Under the pieces are notes generated by a model. The model ran no database searches. It had not been told where the DNA came from and saw nothing but the letters and a program-made list of their open reading frames with translations. Shown here piece after piece: positions 12,534 to 32,844 of a DNA stretch of 64,000 bases. The position numbers were made by a program, and so were the translations under genes. The stretch is from positions 6,393,893-6,457,892 of the forward strand of contig OX030966.1 in NCBI GenBank assembly GCA_943735955.1, in the 5' to 3' direction. Position 1 is the stretch's first letter, and each line of letters opens with the position of its first letter. This DNA comes from Piscicola geometra. Taxonomy: Eukaryota; Annelida; Clitellata; Hirudinida; Piscicolidae.

Positions 12534-14442
12534 GTCAATCAATCAATCAATCACTAATAATTTGTATAGCGCCCTTTACTAAGTGAACAAAAGCGCTCAG
12601 CCATCACGTCCCAAACAAGTACGTCTTCAGGCCTCGACGGAAAGTTATGAGTGACTTAGTTGAAGTTAAAGAAGAAGGTAAAGAATTCCATAAAAGAGGA
12701 CCACAGTAAGAAAAAGAACGTTTAGCAAAAGAGTGTTTAACTGGAAAACGAAAAGAACGATTAAAGGTGGATGATCTTAGACCAGATTTAGGGGGTTGTT
12801 TAATTAGATTTTAAAGATAGATTGGAGCATTACAGTTATGAATTTTAAACATATTTAGGCATATTTTAAAAGTCACTCTAGATCTCAAAGGTAGCCAATG
12901 TAACAAACGAAGATAAGGAGAAATGTGAGAAAACTTAGGAGCACGAGCAACAAGACGAGCAGCACAATTGAAGGTTTTATTTAGAGGAGCCAAAGTAGTA
13001 TTAGGGAGACCATAGTAAAGAGAGTTGCAATAATCAATCCTGGACAGAACTAGAGAAGATACAAGAAGTTGTAGGGTAGGATCATCGAGAAAAGGAAGAA
13101 GCTGTTTAATACGACGAATGTGGAAGTAGCAAGATTTAGAGACAGATAGAATTTGAGGAGCTAAAGACAAGTTAGAATCAAAAATAAAACCAAGGCTACG
13201 AATAGAAGATGAAGGGTTTAGAGAGAGTGAAGAGGAGGGAGGCAAAACTAAAGAAGGAAGAGATAGTAAAGACTTTGATTTTTTATTGAAATATATGAGT
13301 TCAAATTTGTCCGGATTAAGTTTGAGAAACATAGAAGAAGCCCAAGAGATTATAGATTGAAGACAGAGAGTTATTTTATCAACAGTAAGGTCAAGAGAAG
13401 AGTCAGTAAAAGATGTATAAATATAGGAGTCGTCAGCATAAATTTGACTGTTTAGAGAAGATGACGAAATAATATTAGGTAGTTCCGAGGTATAAAGAAT
13501 AAAAAGTAAGGGACCAAGAATTGAGCCCTGTGGAACACCATAAGATAAAGAAACAGAAGAAGAACGAGAAGATTCTATTGATACATAGGAAGTTCGCTCA
13601 GAAAGGTAGGATTTAAGCCAGATAAGAGAGGAACCAGAAATATTAAAGGAAGAGTCTAAAACATTTAATAAAAGCGTATGGTCGACAGTGTCAAAAGCAG
13701 CTGAAAAGTCAAGGCATAAAAGAAGAGAAGAGGCATTAGAATCAGAAGTTAAAATAAGGTCATTATAGAGTTTAAGTAAAGCAGTTTCAGTGGAGTGGCC
13801 AATTCTGAAACCAGATTGAGAGGAAGGAAGAAGTGAGTTTTTTTCTAGATAGAAGGTCAATTGTTGAGAAATAACTTTTTCAAGGACCTTAGAAAGAAAG
13901 GAAATGTTAGATACAGGTCTATAACTGGATAAGGATGCAGGATCAAGAGAAGGCTTCTTAATTGTAGGAATAATAAATGAAGATTTGAGGGCAGACGGAA
14001 ATTTAGATGTAGACAAAGATAAGTTAACCAAATCCAGAACAATAGGATAGAATAAAAAAGAGAGTTCTTTAAAAAGGGTTGTAGGAATAAGATCTAGAGA
14101 ACAAGAAGTGGGAGACATAGAATTAATTATATTTGTAAGATGGTCCAATGTGACAGGAGAAAAGGATGATAATGATTCAGAAGTGAACTTAGTAAAAGAT
14201 GGTGTAGGCCTATTATAAGACGAAGATCTAATATTAGATATTTTATTAGTTAGAAATTCAAGATAGTCATCAGGAGAGAAAGATGGAGGAGGAGAGTTTT
14301 TATGTAAAAGTTTAGATAAAGAAGACCACCTATTTTTAGAATTGGAGGAAGAGATAATAGAATTTCTTAAAAACGAAGAGTGTTTATTAAAAAGGAGAGT
14401 ACGATAAGAAGAGAAACAATTTTGCCAAGGTAATATATTATA
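12534..14442 (-). mobile_element. 5'-truncated non-LTR retrotransposon (CR1/L2/jockey-like), RT domain only
   Basis: On the minus strand an open frame runs from about 14440 to a stop at 12604, interrupted by one in-frame TAA at 12811-12813 (after NAPIYL). The frame resumes directly as NLIKQPPKSG and ends KTYLFGT. Reverse transcriptase motifs are present: FLDFSAAFDTVDH, SYGVPQGSILGPLLF and the catalytic QIYADD. The C-terminal block LLHWLPLRSR and FSYCGPLLWNSLP is typical of CR1/L2/jockey elements. The endonuclease half is absent because the element is truncated at the AT-rich tract near 14440. The 3' end is a short TTGATTGA-type repeat (12538-12554), as in CR1/L2. The ORF upstream of 14148 is clearly continuous, so the coding remnant is about 610 codons. 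One stop and an intact catalytic motif suggest a recent insertion that was dead on arrival. Confidence 0.92.
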
Positions 14443-14596
14443 TTAAAATTTATAATATAATGTTATATAATATATTAACATTTATAATATAATTTTATGC
14501 AATATATTAACATTTATAATATAATGTTATATAATATAATAACATTTATAATATAATGTTATATAATATATTAAAATTTATATTATAATGTATTCT
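14428..14596. repeat. AT-only minisatellite at the LINE 5' junction
   Basis: Four to five imperfect copies of a unit of about 33-37 bp made almost wholly of A and T (TTATAATATAATGTTATATAA core). The LINE truncation point lies at its edge. Confidence 0.8.
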
Positions 14597-14887
14597 TCTT
14601 TTAAGAATATTAAAAAGACTTTCTGTAAAATCATAAACCTGAATAATGGTTCAAAAAATTGCAGTTTCTTTTCTTTTAATTAAATTTTCAATGTTGTTTT
14701 AAATTAATAAAGAAAATTATTATGTTCAAATTTTGCAAAAATTACTAACCTTTAAATGCGCGTATGACTTAATTATCGCCTTTATAATTATAAAACAAAC
14801 ACTCAAAAAATCCTCGTCTTAAAATGTTTTTTGACTGAACTAAAAAAAGAAATTAATAAACCAACTCAAACTTGATATTTAGTTCAA

Positions 14888-16731
14888 ATGTCACCCGTGC
14901 AGAGGGCTGTAAACCCGTCTGTGGCATCCTCCCTCAAGTACATTCAACAGTACAACTTGTCGTCGTTTGCAGCTTCGACAATACACCAATCACGTGACTT
15001 CAATGGCGACCATTTGGATCCTTCAACCGCAGAACAATGCGGCCATCTTTTCAATCCCACCTACCAGTCTCACCTATCAGACGTGAAGGACTATGCCTTT
15101 GGTTCAGACGTTGCACACGACGACGACAGTGAAGATGAAGACTGCTGGAGACTGAACAGCCTAGACTGGCTGACAGACCGCAATCTGCTCAAAAACATTT
15201 TCAAAAACTCCGGAGCTTCAAACCTTCTACAACACGACGAGCAAACACCCTTACACCCAATCAAACAAGAGGTGAACATCTTCCACGACCAGGCCTACCC
15301 GTACACGTACCACCCCTCCAAGCACCAGACATGCAAGCCACCCTACTCCTTCAGTTGCCTCATCTTCATGGCGATCGACAGTTCCCCAGATAAGCGTCTG
15401 CCTGTGAAGGACATCTACACATGGATCCAGAACAACTTCAAGTTCTTCAACCGTGCACCTGGTGGCTGGAAGAACTCCGTGAGGCACAACCTCAGTCTCA
15501 ACAAGTGCTTCATGAAGGCCGAGAAGGACCGCAGTGCTGTGTGTTTAATCATTTCAATACTGTATTAATTTATTTAAGAATTTATGGATTTATTATTTAA
15601 TATATTAAAATTTTAATTAATTACATCAATTAAATTCAAAGAAGGTAAAATGAACATCTCTATCCACATTTATAATACACTTACAAAACTATATGTCTAC
15701 CCGCCCCCCCCCCCTCCCTCCTCCTTAACCCTAACCCTAACAGCTACCACCACAGGGTCTAGGCAAGGGTTCCTACTGGTGCGTGGACCCCCTCTACCGA
15801 TCGAATCTGCTCCAGGCCCTGCGTAGGACCCCCTTCCACCCCTTCCTCCAGATGCAGATGCTCTCCACACACCCCTCCAAACAAGCGTTCGTTTGTGGAA
15901 TGCTTTTTATGGGAGTTTCAAGTTGAGATTTCGTTTGTTTAAATTACATATTTTTTTTTTATGAGTAATTAAAGTTTTTTTCCTCTTTTTTTTCTTTACA
16001 TAATCATCATCTTTCAGTTCAGAATTTTCTGCCTCTTCCTTTGGTGGTCCTGATGATGATGACATCAACGTCGCCAATGCTTTGGTTCTTCTCAAGAAAA
16101 GCAACAACAACAATCATAACAATAACAATAATAATAACAATCAAAATGAAAAATCATTTAATAATAATAAGTCGTTAAGCGATAGTAACAATAACGACAC
16201 AAGAACCGAAAACCGAAATAGACTGACGAGTAATGGCAGGACCAAGAGAACGTCACACAAAAAAGAAAAAACAAAACATAAAAATGATAATAATAATAAA
16301 GGTTCTTATGATGTTATTGTTGAAAGCCAGATGAGTAATGATGATGGTTGCTATGGAAATGATGAGATCATTTTGGAATCCCAAGAAAACATCAGAGGTG
16401 GAGGTGAAGAAGAAGAAGAATGGAGGTGGTGTGAGGGATATGGTGGTGATAATGATGTCGGTAAGGAGGGTGATGAGGATGATGATGGTAGTGGTGATGA
16501 TGATGATGCCAAGTCGACTTTATCAACGGAGGAAGCATACTTCGGCAAGTTGAAAGTGCTCAAAGACCGACTGAGGTTTCAACGTCATTTCTTATTATTA
16601 TTATTATTTTTATTATTTTTATTATTATCAATGATAATAAAGATGTCACCACTACAACTTACGTTACCACCACCTCAACCACAAGTAACAGGAAAGAAGA
16701 CTGGCGTTTTTACACCACCACCAACAACAAT

Positions 16732-16762
<31 letters not shown>

Positions 16763-16898
16763 CCCTTCTACCCACAAAAGCACCATTCCCACCCCCATCT
16801 GACCACGCCTACAGCATGAACGATGACGTCATACGTGACGTAATAACCACCTTTGACTGCTTTGACGATTTGAGTTGCAGTGAGAATGAGGATGGCGA

Positions 16899-16929
<31 letters not shown>

Positions 16930-18213
16930 GATGATAGTAGTAGTGGTAGCAATGGAGGCATGAAGATTCAGGATATAACTGGATATGCTGCTGCTGGGGG
17001 ATGCTGGGGTGGGGGTGGGGGAGGGTGGGATGATGGTGATGATGATGATGCAGATAATGATGATGGTAGTTTTTGGGAGTATGAGCATATAAAGAGCAGT
17101 AAAAACACTTATAATAAAGATAATAATAATAACAGCAATTTTGTAGTGGGTGGTGGTGATGATTATGATGAAATAAAGCAGGAGGTGAAGGAGGAGGTAA
17201 TGACAGAGGAGGAATTCAACAATTGGGTCAACAATAATAATGATAATACCAATAATAATAAAATTGATAATGTCGGTGATGATAATGATAATGGTGAGGG
17301 TGGTGAGGATGATGGAAGAGGAAGGAAGAAGAAGACGAAGAAAAGGAAGATGACAAAGAATAACAAGATGGCGACTGGAGATAGTGATGAAGAGTGGAAG
17401 AGTAAGAGTAGTGAGAAGATGAGGAAGAGGAAAAAGAAGGATGAAGTAAAGGGCGGTGGTGATGATAATGATGATGATGGGATGGGAATTAGGGATAATC
17501 CTCATCATGGTGGTGCTGATGATGATGAACAGCTGAGAGAAGGCGCGAATGCATTGATGAATTTGGCGGGCGGTTTGAGATTCGGTGCTGATGATGATGC
17601 TGATCATGACAAAATCAAGCATGCATCCAAAGCACCAAATAAGAAGTCGGACAACACAAACAAAACTAGACAGACAAAGGCACAGACAGGCAGACAAAAC
17701 AAAGGATACAAAGATACCCCCCACCATTATCATCATCATCAGCACCCACCCCCTAAAGACTTCGTGCCCAATGGCTTGACCACTGCAAACTCCTCCCACC
17801 GCAAGTTCATCTCGAAAAGGCTGCAGAAGAAGTTCCATGACGTCATCCAGAAGAAGCAGAATACTGTCGCCGCCAACAAAGATTTAAATAAGGTTGATGT
17901 CAAAGATATAAATAAGGTTGATGCCAAAGATATAAATAAGGTTGATACCAAAGATATAAATAAGGTTGATGCCAAAGATATAAATAAGGTTGATGCCAAA
18001 GATATAAATAAGGTTGATACCAAAGATAGAAAAGATGATTTATCCAAAAATATAAAAGATGATTTATCCAAAGATGATGATGATGAGGGTGATGCCAGAG
18101 GTGAAGAAAGGGAAGAAGAAGATGCAGGCAAAGGGGGTGTGGTCAAGGTGATGAACTTTGAGAACGTGCAACTAGGGCATGTGGAGGAGGAAATAAGACA
18201 GGAAAAGGAATGA
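14888..18213 (+). CDS. foxN2/3: Forkhead transcription factor, FoxN2/FoxN3 class
   Basis: Proposed exons are 14888-15538, 15756 to about 15890, about 16018-16575 and 16815-18213; the donor of exon 2 is uncertain. Upstream of the forkhead is [17 protein letters not shown], matching the conserved WL..NLLK block of FoxN3/CHES1. The forkhead begins [15 protein letters not shown], continues [11 protein letters not shown] and [15 protein letters not shown], and resumes across the intron as [15 protein letters not shown]. The WCVDP wing and the intron position fit FoxN2/3, which are transcriptional repressors. Exons 3-4 encode a very long tail: Asn-rich runs, long Asp/Glu tracts, an [19 protein letters not shown] segment, Lys-rich patches and six copies of an 8-residue repeat. 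The exon 3/4 join (AG|GTTTCA ... ctacag|C) puts the two long open frames in phase. The start ATG 14888 is the first in frame. Class assignment is firm; the tail is lineage-specific. Confidence 0.88.
17878..18030 (+). repeat. Coding 24-bp tandem repeat in the FoxN tail
   Basis: About six copies of a 24-bp unit encoding [16 protein letters not shown] in the C-terminal exon of the forkhead gene. The unit is a multiple of three, so copy-number change keeps the frame. Confidence 0.9.
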
Positions 18214-19375
18214 GAGGATCTCCCGTTCACTTTTAAATGTTCCGCATTTTAGTATTACTCGTTTTATTTCGTAAATCTTATTTCATTTCGATTTTTAATC
18301 GATTTTTTGGAGGCAGATTCGGCGATGATTGTTTAAACTTCAAAACGCCATATTTGGCGCCAATCAAGATCCACTTTATTACTCGTTCGTTCAGCACCCT
18401 GTTCAGATGATGACGTATTCTTCGCTTATTTATTGTCTTTGTACCTTATTGTTATAGCGTTCAATTGTTCGAGGTCTCACAACGTGTTACCTATGCATTT
18501 ACCACCAAGCTGATTTTGCTTTTTTTAATTAAATTTTGCTTTTTTTTAATGTACTATTGGTTCATCCCTTGTATTTACATGTAATCAAGTGTTCATCATT
18601 TCAACCCCCTGTAACTTGTAATGTTCGTATATTACTCATTTACACATTCAATAATCAATGATTCTTTATATATAAAAATAATATATTATCTTCTAAATGT
18701 ACATTACCCCTTTTCAAAGTTCATTTAGTGGATTTATCCTAATATGGTACAGTGTTCAAATAATTGAGTAAATATAATAACGATGTGTTCACATTCTTTC
18801 ATTATTGCCTTAATGCTTTCATTATAATTATGCATGCTTTCATTTTTCAGTAATTTGCTGTTTTTAAATGAATATTTACTTTATAGTTAGAATGTAAACT
18901 ATCAAAAGTCAATCATATTAATTGTTATTTATAATTATAAATAATTTAATTGTTTGATTCTTCTGATGCCTAAACTATTGGTAGTTACTTGCATTTAGAA
19001 ATTTGGCTGGTTGTGCTGGATTTGAGAAGGTCTCGATGGGTCTTATTAAACAAACAATTCACTGGTGTACTAGAGATAAATATATAACAATAGTTGTGAA
19101 ATAACTAAGTTTGTCTAAAGCCAATAGGTCAAATAATCCAACAGCGAAATAACCATCATCAGAATGTGAGGTCTATAAACCGTGTAACATTAACTCACGT
19201 TGAAAACAATTATTTTAATTTTTTATATAATTTGAGATTACTTTTTGAAACGACTACTATAATTAATTGTTTAAGTAATTTTCAACTAATTTCTTTAAAA
19301 AACTATCATTAATTTTAAAATTAATTTTTCATTAATTTCTAGACGACTAAAAGCCACAAAAAGTCTCTACAGACG
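18214..19375. other. Intergenic region between convergent FoxN and Mos genes
   Basis: AT-rich with no supported ORF. It probably carries the FoxN 3' UTR and the Mos 3' UTR. Nothing else evident. Confidence 0.4.
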
Positions 19376-22300
19376 TCAATGCAGCCACGACTGGAAGAGG
19401 CTCAAGAGTTGGGATGTGCTGTGTCGTTCTTCTGGGTTGGCGTGCCAGCACTTCTCCACCACATCTCTGTAGCACCTCTTCAGCTCCTCTTCACCCACCA
19501 ACCTCCCATCTATTTGAGCATCACTGAAACTTCTACGTGGTCTGCTGGAAGGATGCTGCTCATCACAGGACTTTCCAAGGCCATCTCCGCTCACCACAGA
19601 ACCTTCCTTCTCACGGTCGAACGCAGGTCTGGCGTTGAAGGCGACGACAGAGAAGATAATGGCGTGAGTGTCTTTGCCCTTGAACGGGAGCCTCCGAGTC
19701 ATCATCTGCCACATCACGATCGCCAGCGAGTAAACGTCGCACTGGGGCGTTGGCGCTTTTCCCTTCAGCAGCTCAGGTGCTCTGTAGATATAGGTGCCTT
19801 CTAGGTGACTTCGTTGAGGTAGTGTTTGTGCTGTTGTTGTTGTTGTCGCTTCAGTTGTTGGGGTTTCAGTTACCAATGGATTGTTGTTGTTGTAAAAGTT
19901 GATAGTATCAGACGCGAAAACATGGTGTAGATTAGAATCAAAAAGCAGAGAACTGAAATTGACGAGTTGGTTGTCAGGGGAAGGAGATGGTTTGTTGCTG
20001 GTGTTGGTAGAACTTTTGAGCACCCGACAGCAACCAAAATCACCCAGTTTGCAGTTGTTCTGCGCGGTGATCATAATGTTTGCCGGTTTGACGTCTAAGT
20101 GCACGATGCGCTGACCGTGGATGAAGTCAAGCGCTTCGGTGATTTCCAACGAGAATCTGGTGTGTTTGAGGGCATGCTTTGGAGGTTTCATGGGAAAAGA
20201 GGGGGGATGTGTTCGACTCAAAGTGAAATTAATGAGCTCGTAATTTCCAATGACGAATAACTAGAAACAATATAGCCTTCACTAGAAAACACCATCGACA
20301 ATCACCCACCTGATCTTCCTCTTCCACGACAACTCCTGCTTCTTGTCATTGATGATATTCAACAAATTATTCGCCCCTGCATACTCCATCACCACGACAG
20401 CCTCCTGCACTGAGTAGTTGACAGAAACTGCTAGTACTTGAACGATCCGCTGGTGTTTCAGGCCGAGGAAGTTGCATTCTGCCCGTAAGCTCTCCATACG
20501 CGCCTCGACGTTCTTGACTTGTCTGAGTGAGTGAGTGAGTGATTGAGTGGAGGAGGAAGTGAGTAAGTGAGTAAGTAAACAATTTTTACTTTTTTTTCCA
20601 AATCTAGATTTAAAATGCTTTAATAATAAATTAAAACACTATAAAATACTCTCGCTACTTGTAGAGTTTCTTGACGGCGACAATCCTGTCCTTAAACACT
20701 CCCAGGTACACCGCGCCAAAGCCTCCGTAGCCTGAAAGTCAAATTAAAGATGAAGAAACAAGTTTAATGGTAAAAATTGTTAAATTAATTGTTTCAAAAA
20801 ACAACAATATGATTTAATTACATATACAATTTGAAAAAATATATATATTCAAGTTGGCAACACGAACCAATGAGCTGTTTGAGCTGGATCTTTTTGATGT
20901 CTTTCCGGTTGATTCTGGGCGGAGATGTGGTGTGTCTGTCTCCACAGGAACCCAGTCGGAACTTGGAAATAGTGGGAAAACGGGATGTCGAGTGGGTGAT
21001 GTTGTTGATAGTAGTTTTGTTGGTCTTGGTGACGGTAGTGTTGTTGGTCTTGGTGATGGTAGTGTTGTTGGAGTTGGTGATACTAGTGTTGATATATTTG
21101 TAGTTTTTAGTGTTGCATTTGGTGAGGGTGTTGATTTCAGGAAGCACAACACTGGTAGTTGTTATAATGTTTTTGTTAATGGCGTTGATGCTGTTGTTGG
21201 TGTTGTTGTTGGTGTTGTTGTTGGTGGTTGGGATGAGGGTGGTGCTTGTTATGTTGATGTTGTTGCTAGTTGGGGTGAAGGTAAAAGTTTTTTTGTTGAT
21301 GTTGCTGTTGGTTATATTATTGAGGATAGCGGTAGTTTTGCTGCTAGTTGAAAGCGTGTTGATTGTGGCGTTTGTATTGTTATTGGTAGTGATGTTGTTG
21401 CTGTTGATAGAAATGTTGTTGTTGTTGTTGGAGCTAGTTGCAGCTATGAATGTTGTAGGCTTCTCACAGGACTGACTGGTCGTAAGATTGGTCTTCGGAG
21501 GAGTCACACACTTTGGAGATCTGCCCAGTTTTGAAAATATCATAGATTTAGGGGGCAATGATTGTTTCGAGAAGAAAGTTGACCTTGAGAGTGTTTTAAA
21601 CTTTGCGAGGAGTTGAGGTTTGTGAAATGTTTTAAATTTCTCGCTAGGTTTGGCGACCTGGTTAGGTTTCTCTGAAACACAGTTAATGGAGGCGTTAGAA
21701 GAGATGAACGCCGAAGTAGAATAAGTTTGTGTTATGAAATCCAACGGGTTCGTTGCAGTGTTTGGAAGAGTAGAAACGATATTTTGTGTATTTAGATTAT
21801 TTGCAATGCCTTGATGGACTGTAGTGTCGTTAACTTGAGGTTGCTTCAAGCAGAGAGGGCTGACAATTTCGGTTTTTGGTGAATGCCTGAAAGATTCTTC
21901 ACAGGAGTTCAAGGGATTGGCAGAAATGCCTCCACACTCATTGCTCGGGCTTTTAATCAAAGATTTATCTTGATTCACGAGAGTCGAGCTTAGAGAGGCT
22001 CCAACATCTTTCGCAGTCACGCCACTTCTTTTGGGAGTGAACCTACGCAGGGGGGTGACTTTTTTGGCATTTTCCGTTGTTTCTAAAGTCTTCGACGGAG
22101 TGTTGTCTTGTCGGAAAAGACCGTGGCTGCGTCGGATGTTGAAGAACTGCTCCAGGTTGATCGACTTTCGTTTCTTGGCGCCTCCTTCGTTCAAATCGTT
22201 CTTCGGCGTTTTGAACACGTCGTCTTCTGGAGACTCGCCCAAGGGAAGACTGTGGGGAGGGAGAGGGTTGGTGGAATGGGGGGCTGTGAGAAATTGTGGA

Positions 22301-22590
22301 ATGGGAGGATGCTATCGTATTTTGAATTCATTTATGACATTAAAACTTTGAAAAAATTATTTTGGTAAAAAAATTTTTTTTTTTAATTATTAAAAAAACT
22401 ATCAACAACCAAAACACTCTACAAGGCACCATTGATAGGATCCGATGCTGGAGTGGAAGGCGAGTTGGCCTGGATGGATGTCGAACGAGGTGCGAGTGTA
22501 ACTCAGCAGGAAAAGACTCTGAGCCTTGAGACTCCGCTCCTTCTGAATGGAGTACCCTTCTCCACCAACCAGTTTTTTCCTCCGTAACAT
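19376..22590 (-). CDS. mos: Mos-type serine/threonine kinase with a long N-terminal extension
   Basis: Five exons, 22430-22590, 20868-22249, 20659-20731, 20310-20522 and 19376-20156, join in phase to about 869 aa. The kinase domain occupies the C-terminal third. It has the glycine loop [10 protein letters not shown], the VAIK-type lysine in [16 protein letters not shown] (Mos has HLDLKPAN, not HRD), DFGCC (Mos DFGCS), and [13 protein letters not shown] followed by [12 protein letters not shown]. Mos is the MAPKKK of the oocyte that supports meiotic arrest through MEK/MAPK. Vertebrate Mos is about 340-370 aa and intronless; here about 500 residues precede the kinase, rich in Asn, Thr and Ser with several SPKT-like sites, and four introns are present. 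An Asn/Thr/Gln-rich insert of about 50 residues separates DFGCC from GTYIYR. The start ATG 22590 is the first in frame of exon 1. Identity is firm; the extent of the N-terminus depends on exon 1-2 joining, which is phase-consistent (GT donor at 22429). Confidence 0.92.
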
Positions 22591-23491
22591 CTTTTGCAGT
22601 TGGAAACTTGTTCTTTTATTAAGTTATTTATTTAGTAATTTTTTATATATAAATTCTTTCTTGTTTCGTGAGTATAAACGTTTTGTTTTTAATGTGTTTA
22701 AAAATGCAGATTATCTCATACTTTTGTAAGTTTTTTTATTTGAATTGGCAACAGTAATTTATAATTAAGTATTAAACTTAGATAACGGTGGACAGCTATA
22801 GTTCGATGGAGATACATTAAAAGAGCTAAAAGCTAAAAATTAGTGGGCTGGTTTGCCAGGCCTGTTGTGGTGATCAGTATCACATTTAATCTAAGTCTCT
22901 CTCCTCGTACCTGTGCTGTGTACCTAACCAAGAAATCAGTTACAAGTATTTGTGTGGAAGACTGTGTTTGTGAGTGGTTGTGTGTGTGTTTGTAAAAGAG
23001 CTTGTATTTATGGTCGTATTCATTTCTTAATCATCATGAAAAGTACATTCGTCTAGAGATTTTAAACCGTTTAAATATATATAGAATAAAACGACGATTT
23101 TTATTAAAACACGTAAAACAAAAAGCATTTCCATGAAGACAACCACAAAAGACATTATCAAAGGATTTAATTTGCCATTTAGGTGACAAACGCTCAAATA
23201 ACCATTCAAAAGCGCCATCATTTATTATTTAATCATGCTTCAGAATGTTCAATCACGCCCATTCCTCCTCCCCACGTGATCTATGGCGCTATGCAGACGA
23301 TTGAATTAATTTAATGTTCTTGAAGAAATGAAAGGTCCACTTTGATACGAAGACGTTTGCAAGAGACCCCTTGAGATTTGATGCCTTGTGGTCTAAAATC
23401 AAAACGGATCGACGCCTCAATGATTAAAATTCTTCATTGCAATTGGGGTGGTGGGACTTTCGTGCTCATCATCATCATCATCATCATCATT

Positions 23492-23587
<96 letters not shown>

Positions 23588-23838
23588 GAGTGGACGCTGA
23601 TAAAATGTCAGTGGGATTCTTTTTCTGGGGCTTTACTCCATAGAAAAAGTTTTTTCTGACTTTTATTGAACACTTCACTATACATTTTATATTTACAACT
23701 GAATTTAACACTATAAACCGAAACAAAAGCATGAAAAACTGAAATTTTAAAAAATTATAAAACACAATAAATCTTTAAAAATCTCAAATGACTATTCTAT
23801 GTTAATTTCACGCTAGATAAATGTATAAGAAATGCTTT
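22591..23838. other. Mos upstream / EBF 3' flank
   Basis: No supported gene. It contains the Mos promoter region (no clear TATA box), the EBF 3' end and a pure trinucleotide repeat at 23466-23587. Confidence 0.4.
23466..23587. repeat. (ATC)n microsatellite
   Basis: About 40 ATC units with one TAT interruption. The poly-His and poly-Ile open frames here are artefacts of the repeat. Confidence 0.95.
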
Positions 23839-31338
<7,500 letters not shown>

Positions 31339-32844
31339 GGAAAAGCGGGAAGTGATGAAATGAAAAGAGGAAGAAGAAAGGAAGAAAATTAATGAAAAAA
31401 AAGAATAAAAGTGAATGAAGAAATGAATGAAAGAATTAATGGAAGAATGGAGGGAGAGTGTGTTGAAGGAGGAGTACGGAAGGAATGAAAGAATGAACAG
31501 GAAAGTAATCAAAGCGGCTGAATCTTCTCAATGGACCGATACTGATGTCACTTCAACCTTTCTATTGTTTATTGGTATTTTATCATTATTTTTCTTTATA
31601 GTTTTTTATAAATTGGTATTATTTATTTATTATTATTATTATTATTTGTATTATCAGACGATCCACCAATTATAATTTTTCAATACAACATGACGGTACA
31701 CCAGTGTTGCAGTATCTAATCAGTTTGAGATTTGTTCAACAAAAAACTTTTTTAAAGTTTGCCAACATTTCAAATGCAAACGTGGTGTGACATTGTAACA
31801 TTGACATTAAGTTTCAAATTGTTTTTCAAATTATTCATCAATACAGTAAGCTCTGACAACCACAAGCGACTACAAGTCTTTAGACACACTTTCAACGCTT
31901 ATCGAACAACTTTAAAACGTTAATTTCAAGAACCTAGAAGAGGGTGTGAGGGTTTAAATGGAGAAGTGGAATGTGTATTAAAGATAGGTGGAATGAAGAA
32001 TGGATGAAGGATGAAAAATAGATAAAGGATGGATGGAGGATGGATGGAAGAGGATGGATGGAGAATAGATAAAGGATGGATGGAGGATGGATGGAGAATA
32101 GATAAAGGATGGATGGAGGATGGATGGAGGATGGATGGAGGAGGATGGAGGAGGGAAATAGGATGGCATGTACGGAGTGCTGACTCGTGCATCTTATCGC
32201 TGCATCTACATGTCTCTTATATAGAGTCGCTCTTGTCGTCTTGTGATGGTGTTGCTTCTATTTTGTTGTTGTTGTTTTTGTTGGTGTTGTTGGTGTTTTG
32301 TGAATGATGTTTTTGTTGGTGTTAATGTTTTTGTTGTTGTGATCTTGTAAGTTTATGTCACTGAAAATAGAAATTAAACATACAAATCACATACAACAGA
32401 TTTCCAAACAACAAGCATCCACTTTTGAAACGTCTCACAGCACCTCACCTCTTGCTTCTGCACTATCTAGCATGATCTGCCTTCTCTTTCTGGGGTCGCC
32501 TCTCTTATCATTCATAACTCTTGTATCTTGTAAGTGTGTTTTTCAATGTATGTTTTGTGTGTTTTTATGTGTGTTTTTTTCATTAGTCATGTGTGTTTTA
32601 GTCATGTTTATCGTGAGTATTTAATCACCATTTCCCCCACCACATAATTTCCCTTCCACACTTTTATTCTTTGCCTCATTTCATAAACTTCTTTTTATCC
32701 CAAAACTCAATCTGCTTACTTTCTCCCATTCTTTCCACACAATATCTTGTTCTCTTCCCTTTACTACCTATTTTTTATTTTTTCATTAACCTCCTTTTCA
32801 CCCAACCACTCATCTCCTCACACATCCACTTTTTTCCCTCCTTC

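Noticed and set aside
15721..15744. Interstitial telomere array
   Set aside because: Only about three CCCTAA units, at a splice acceptor; too short to call a telomeric remnant.
16768..17838. 356-codon minus-strand Ile/Ser-rich frame
   Set aside because: Antisense of GAT-rich coding repeats in the FoxN tail exon; no motif or splice support.
20854..21475. Plus-strand Gly/Val frames opposite Mos exon 2
   Set aside because: Antisense of Asn/Thr-coding (AAC/ACA) sequence; Mos exon phases are consistent on the minus strand.
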